Of a stretch of DNA of 64,000 nt, positions 10,317 through 64,000 are shown in pieces. The stretch comes from Euglena gracilis. Lineage: Eukaryota > Euglenida > Euglenophyceae > Euglenales. The stretch is taken from contig CP154956.1 of the NCBI GenBank assembly GCA_039621445.1, positions 36,102,100-36,166,099 on the forward strand, given 5' to 3'. The position numbers and the translations under genes are program-made. The notes beneath the pieces are model-generated. The model ran no database searches, was not told where the DNA came from, and saw only the letters and a program-made list of their open reading frames with translations. How positions within the stretch are numbered: the first letter of the stretch is position 1; the number at the start of each line of letters is the position of its first letter.

Positions 10317-10480
10317 GTTGCCACAGATGCCCTCGTTGAAAACGTCCCTGAACACATATGCCTTAATCGAAAACATGTCATTGCCACAGATGCCCTCATT
10401 GAAAACGTGCCTAACCACAGATGCCTCCATTGAAAACGTGTCATTGCCACAGATGCTCATTGAAAACGTGTCCATGACCA
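10317..10480 (+). repeat. 32-nt tandem array, copy 2
   Basis: Five units of about 30-32 nt of the CCACAGATGCC..ATTGAAAACGT type, alternating GTCATTG, GCCTAAC and CCCTGAA leaders. No unique spacers between repeats. Confidence 0.85.
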
Positions 10481-10934
10481 CGAATTTCAGGGCAGGCATT
10501 TGGCGGGCTGAACACGTTTTTAATTTGCGGTTTTTGTTAACAATATCTCCCTTTGGGCGGCAACAGGAAACACATGTATCTTGACTTGGCTTCTAAAACT
10601 CAATTTGTTTTGAAAAGCACACCATTTCTGTCAACAAATTTGGCTCTTTCTAGGGAAGCTTTTTGGGAAAATGCATTATCGTCCAGCTGCCCTTTGGGCG
10701 GCAAGAGATTCTTTTTGGTCCATACAAAAAGGCTCGGATGGGCGGGTTTTAGGAGACAACCTCATCACCGTCTCTTTTTTGACTTCTGCACTCTTTCTTG
10801 AAATCCCAAAACACAAAAAGGCATCACCGTTTGATGCCGCCCGTTGGGCGGCTTAAAGCTTCCAAATTGTGATGGAGTTGTGCCATCATGTCAAAAATTG
10901 CCACATTTTTTTGTCACATTCAATGGAGGCTGGG

Positions 10935-11215
10935 CACAGCGGGGGGGGGGGGGGCTGAGGGGGGGGAGCGGCCATGCGGGGGGGGGGGGGGGGGGGGGGG
11001 AGGGGTGGCGCGCGGCCTATTTTCGGGTCCAAAAAGTTGTCATTTTTGGCCTTTTCTCGGGCCATTTTTGCTCAAAAAATGCTTTTTTCTTGGACATGCT
11101 AGGCACAGTGGGGGGAGGGGGGGGTCGAGGGGGGGGGGCGATAGGCCGTGCGGTGGCCGCGGGGGGGGGGGGGGGGGAGGGGGGGTTCGCCCCCCCCCCC
11201 CTGAGCGGCGCACCT
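10935..11215 (+). repeat. G-run-rich direct duplication
   Basis: Two blocks start GGCACAGCGGG (about 10,931) and GGCACAGTGGG (about 11,101). Each continues with long G runs broken by GAGGGGGG, CGGCCATGCGG/AGGCCGTGCGG and more G. Extreme purine strand bias. Not coding despite long open frames. Confidence 0.7.
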
Positions 11216-11400
11216 AGCCTCCAATGCCACCTTTCTATACAAAAATTGACTGACACAGATTCAGATTCACAGATTCAGCAGGGGCGCCGGGCGAGAAAAG
11301 CGAAGCGAGAAAAAAACCACTTTTTTTGGCCATATTTCCGTCCAGGCGGTTCGGTCGAATGAATTTCAAGACAGGCGTCGGGCCCAGACAAAATAGTTAG

Positions 11401-11487
11401 AAAAACCGACCGACACTAACAGATTCAGCAGGGGCGCTCGCTCGCGCCCGGCGCCTCTGCTGAATCTGTTAGTGTCGGTCGATTTTT
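11401..11487. repeat. 87-bp palindrome
   Basis: Arms 11,401-11,436 and 11,451-11,487 pair with two mismatches; the core phrase is ACCGACACTAACAGATTCAG. The loop is CG-rich. Part of the arm recurs near 267-283 and near 11,260-11,285, so this is a mobile or recombining hairpin unit. Confidence 0.85.
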
Positions 11488-11829
11488 GTATAGAAATCTT
11501 CCAGAACCTTAAAAAGAGGGTTTCTGGATTGTCCAGGCTTCAGGGCAACCGACTTTAAAAAGGTTTTGGTCGGTCGGAGAGCGAAACAGCCCCCCCCCCC
11601 AAATTTCCAAACCAAGGATTCGCCACCAGAGACCAGGCAGAGACAGGGGGAGTGAAAGGAGTTTCATTTGTCTTCAATTCAATTGTCTTGGAAGGGTGAA
11701 ATAGTTGTGAAATATCAATTCCAGCCTGACCAAAACTTTCCCCAAACCAATCCAACTGGATGATGAGATCTCCTCCCCCAATCTCAAACAGATCTTTGTG
11801 TTTTCTTGTGAGAAGAAGCAGAAGAAGCA

Positions 11830-63183
<51,354 letters not shown>

Positions 63184-64000
63184 GTTTCAGTCTTGCAGAA
63201 TTTGGAAAAAAAGCACCCTCTCTGCTCCCTTAAGCACATCTATTAATATAATAAGGCATACTATCACCTGTGCCGACCACTAATATTAATTAATATAATA
63301 ATAATAATCATAATCATAATAATAATAATAATAATTATTATTATTATTATGCATCATATTATACCAGCTATACCTCATAATATACCACTAATAAGCACAA
63401 TTGGATTTTTTTGCTTGTTGTGGATGGCCTTTTTACATATGGTGCGTCCAAAGAACGAGCATGTTGCATTATTCTATTCAATATTTTTTTCCAAATGCCT
63501 TTGCCATGGCTCACATGTTCAAGTTTTCCTCCAACCCTCCTTATTCCCAAGTTCCCTGGGCTGATTGCTTATTGCACGATTAACTGGTGTGCTCCTCCAT
63601 CGTTTGGCGTTGGCCAACATCCAATGCTGCATATTTGATGGCAACAGGTTCAGGGTGTGGGTGGGTTGCAAATGGTTTTGTTTGAGGATGCAAGAAACAA
63701 AGAAAGGCACCCTCCGCAGGGCTGTACGGGAAACCCTGAAACCCCATGGGTGGCGGGTTGGGGGTCGGCTACCCTCCATCCTGGTGGGTGGGGGGTCCGA
63801 ACCCCCCCCCCTCCACCAAGCCCCCCTGTGTTTCCAGGGGGGGGGGGCGAATTTAGTTCAACATTTTCCTTGGGGGTCGAACCACCCCCCTCCATCTCCC
63901 AGGTGTGGGAGGGTCCGACCCCCCCCCATGGCGCTCCATTCCACTAATTTTCACATGACATTGTTCCATGTTTTTTGCGGAGTGTTTTTTTTGTGATATT
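63184..64000. other. Start of the next dynein intron
   Basis: Follows donor GTTTCA after RARNWGG. Contains an (AAT)n/(ATT)n tract with inverted symmetry at 63,285-63,352 and a C/G-run patch at 63,780-63,930. The next expected peptide (SGC..DWF..WP) is not found, so the next exon is beyond the window. Confidence 0.6.

Larger units (their letters stand above)
8947..11829. other. Region upstream of the dynein start
   Basis: Intergenic. It carries the 115-bp palindrome at 9,396, two 32-nt arrays, a PHD-like open frame at 9,919-10,164, a G-run duplication at 10,935-11,215 and the palindrome at 11,401-11,487. A dynein promoter should lie in the last few hundred bases, but I see no convincing TATA or initiator motif. 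The final bases before ATG are purine-rich (GAAGAAGCAGAAGAAGCA). Confidence 0.5.

Noticed and set aside
10317-10480. 32-nt array considered as a CRISPR-like array
   Set aside because: Units abut with no unique spacers, and the window is a intron-rich eukaryotic nuclear sequence.
10844-11362. Glycine-rich open frame of 172 codons
   Set aside because: Produced by G homopolymers; no conserved segment and no codon pattern like the real exons.

Overview
This is a nuclear window from a eukaryote that builds motile cilia or flagella. Coding exons are short, GC-rich and strongly G/C-ending, and are split by dozens of mostly spliceosomal introns. The introns and intergenic DNA are AT-richer and full of G/C homopolymer runs, microsatellites and dispersed repeats. 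No sequence I can read fixes the species; a flagellate alga or other protist fits best. Two host genes are recognisable. One is a SAPS-domain (SIT4/PP6 phosphatase regulatory subunit) gene on the minus strand (about 5.3 to 0.8 kb). The other is a very long plus-strand axonemal dynein heavy chain that starts at 11,830 and runs off the right edge.

The dynein dominates the window. I place 49 exon blocks between 11,830 and 63,183, about 2,900 codons, covering the N-terminal tail, the linker, AAA1, AAA2, AAA3 and most of AAA4. The stalk, AAA5, AAA6 and C-terminus lie beyond the window. From memory of the family, motifs such as [12 protein letters not shown] after AAA1 and MNPKAITAPQMFG in AAA2 best match the gamma-type outer-arm heavy chain (animal DNAH5/DNAH8, Chlamydomonas ODA2). 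Walker A of AAA1, AAA2 and AAA3 is intact. AAA4 has Asn in place of the Walker A Lys. Two stretches (39.75-39.92 kb and 60.05-60.81 kb) have conserved peptides scattered over several frames, meaning local decay, sequence error, or unresolved micro-introns.

The introns are crowded. Dynein intron 2 (14.7-21.7 kb) holds a foldback element with a tandem array inside (15,119-16,588) and, 28 bp away, a pogo/CENP-B-type DDE transposon with terminal inverted repeats (16,617-18,974) carrying its own introns on the minus strand. Other introns hold two more foldback elements (12,570-13,356 and 25,951-26,305), a 2.36 kb element with 20-bp inverted repeats (26,430-28,791) and several dispersed repeat families. 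Many non-coding copies share one design: C/G homopolymers, a small hairpin of the type GGCGC-GAAG-GCGCC, then AAATTTTTT.

Splicing is unusual. The commonest 5' splice site is GTGTGN rather than GTRAGT, at least five introns appear to start with GC, and a few junctions have no usable GT-AG pair but short matching sequence at both ends. Bases 1-118 are an almost identical second copy of part of dynein exon 26, so part of this locus has been duplicated. Region order: 0-0.8 kb dynein exon copy and repeats; 0.8-5.3 kb SAPS gene; 5.3-11.8 kb intergenic with tRNA-like sequences, palindromes, 32-nt arrays and a PHD-like fragment; 11.8-63.2 kb dynein; 63.2-64 kb intron.
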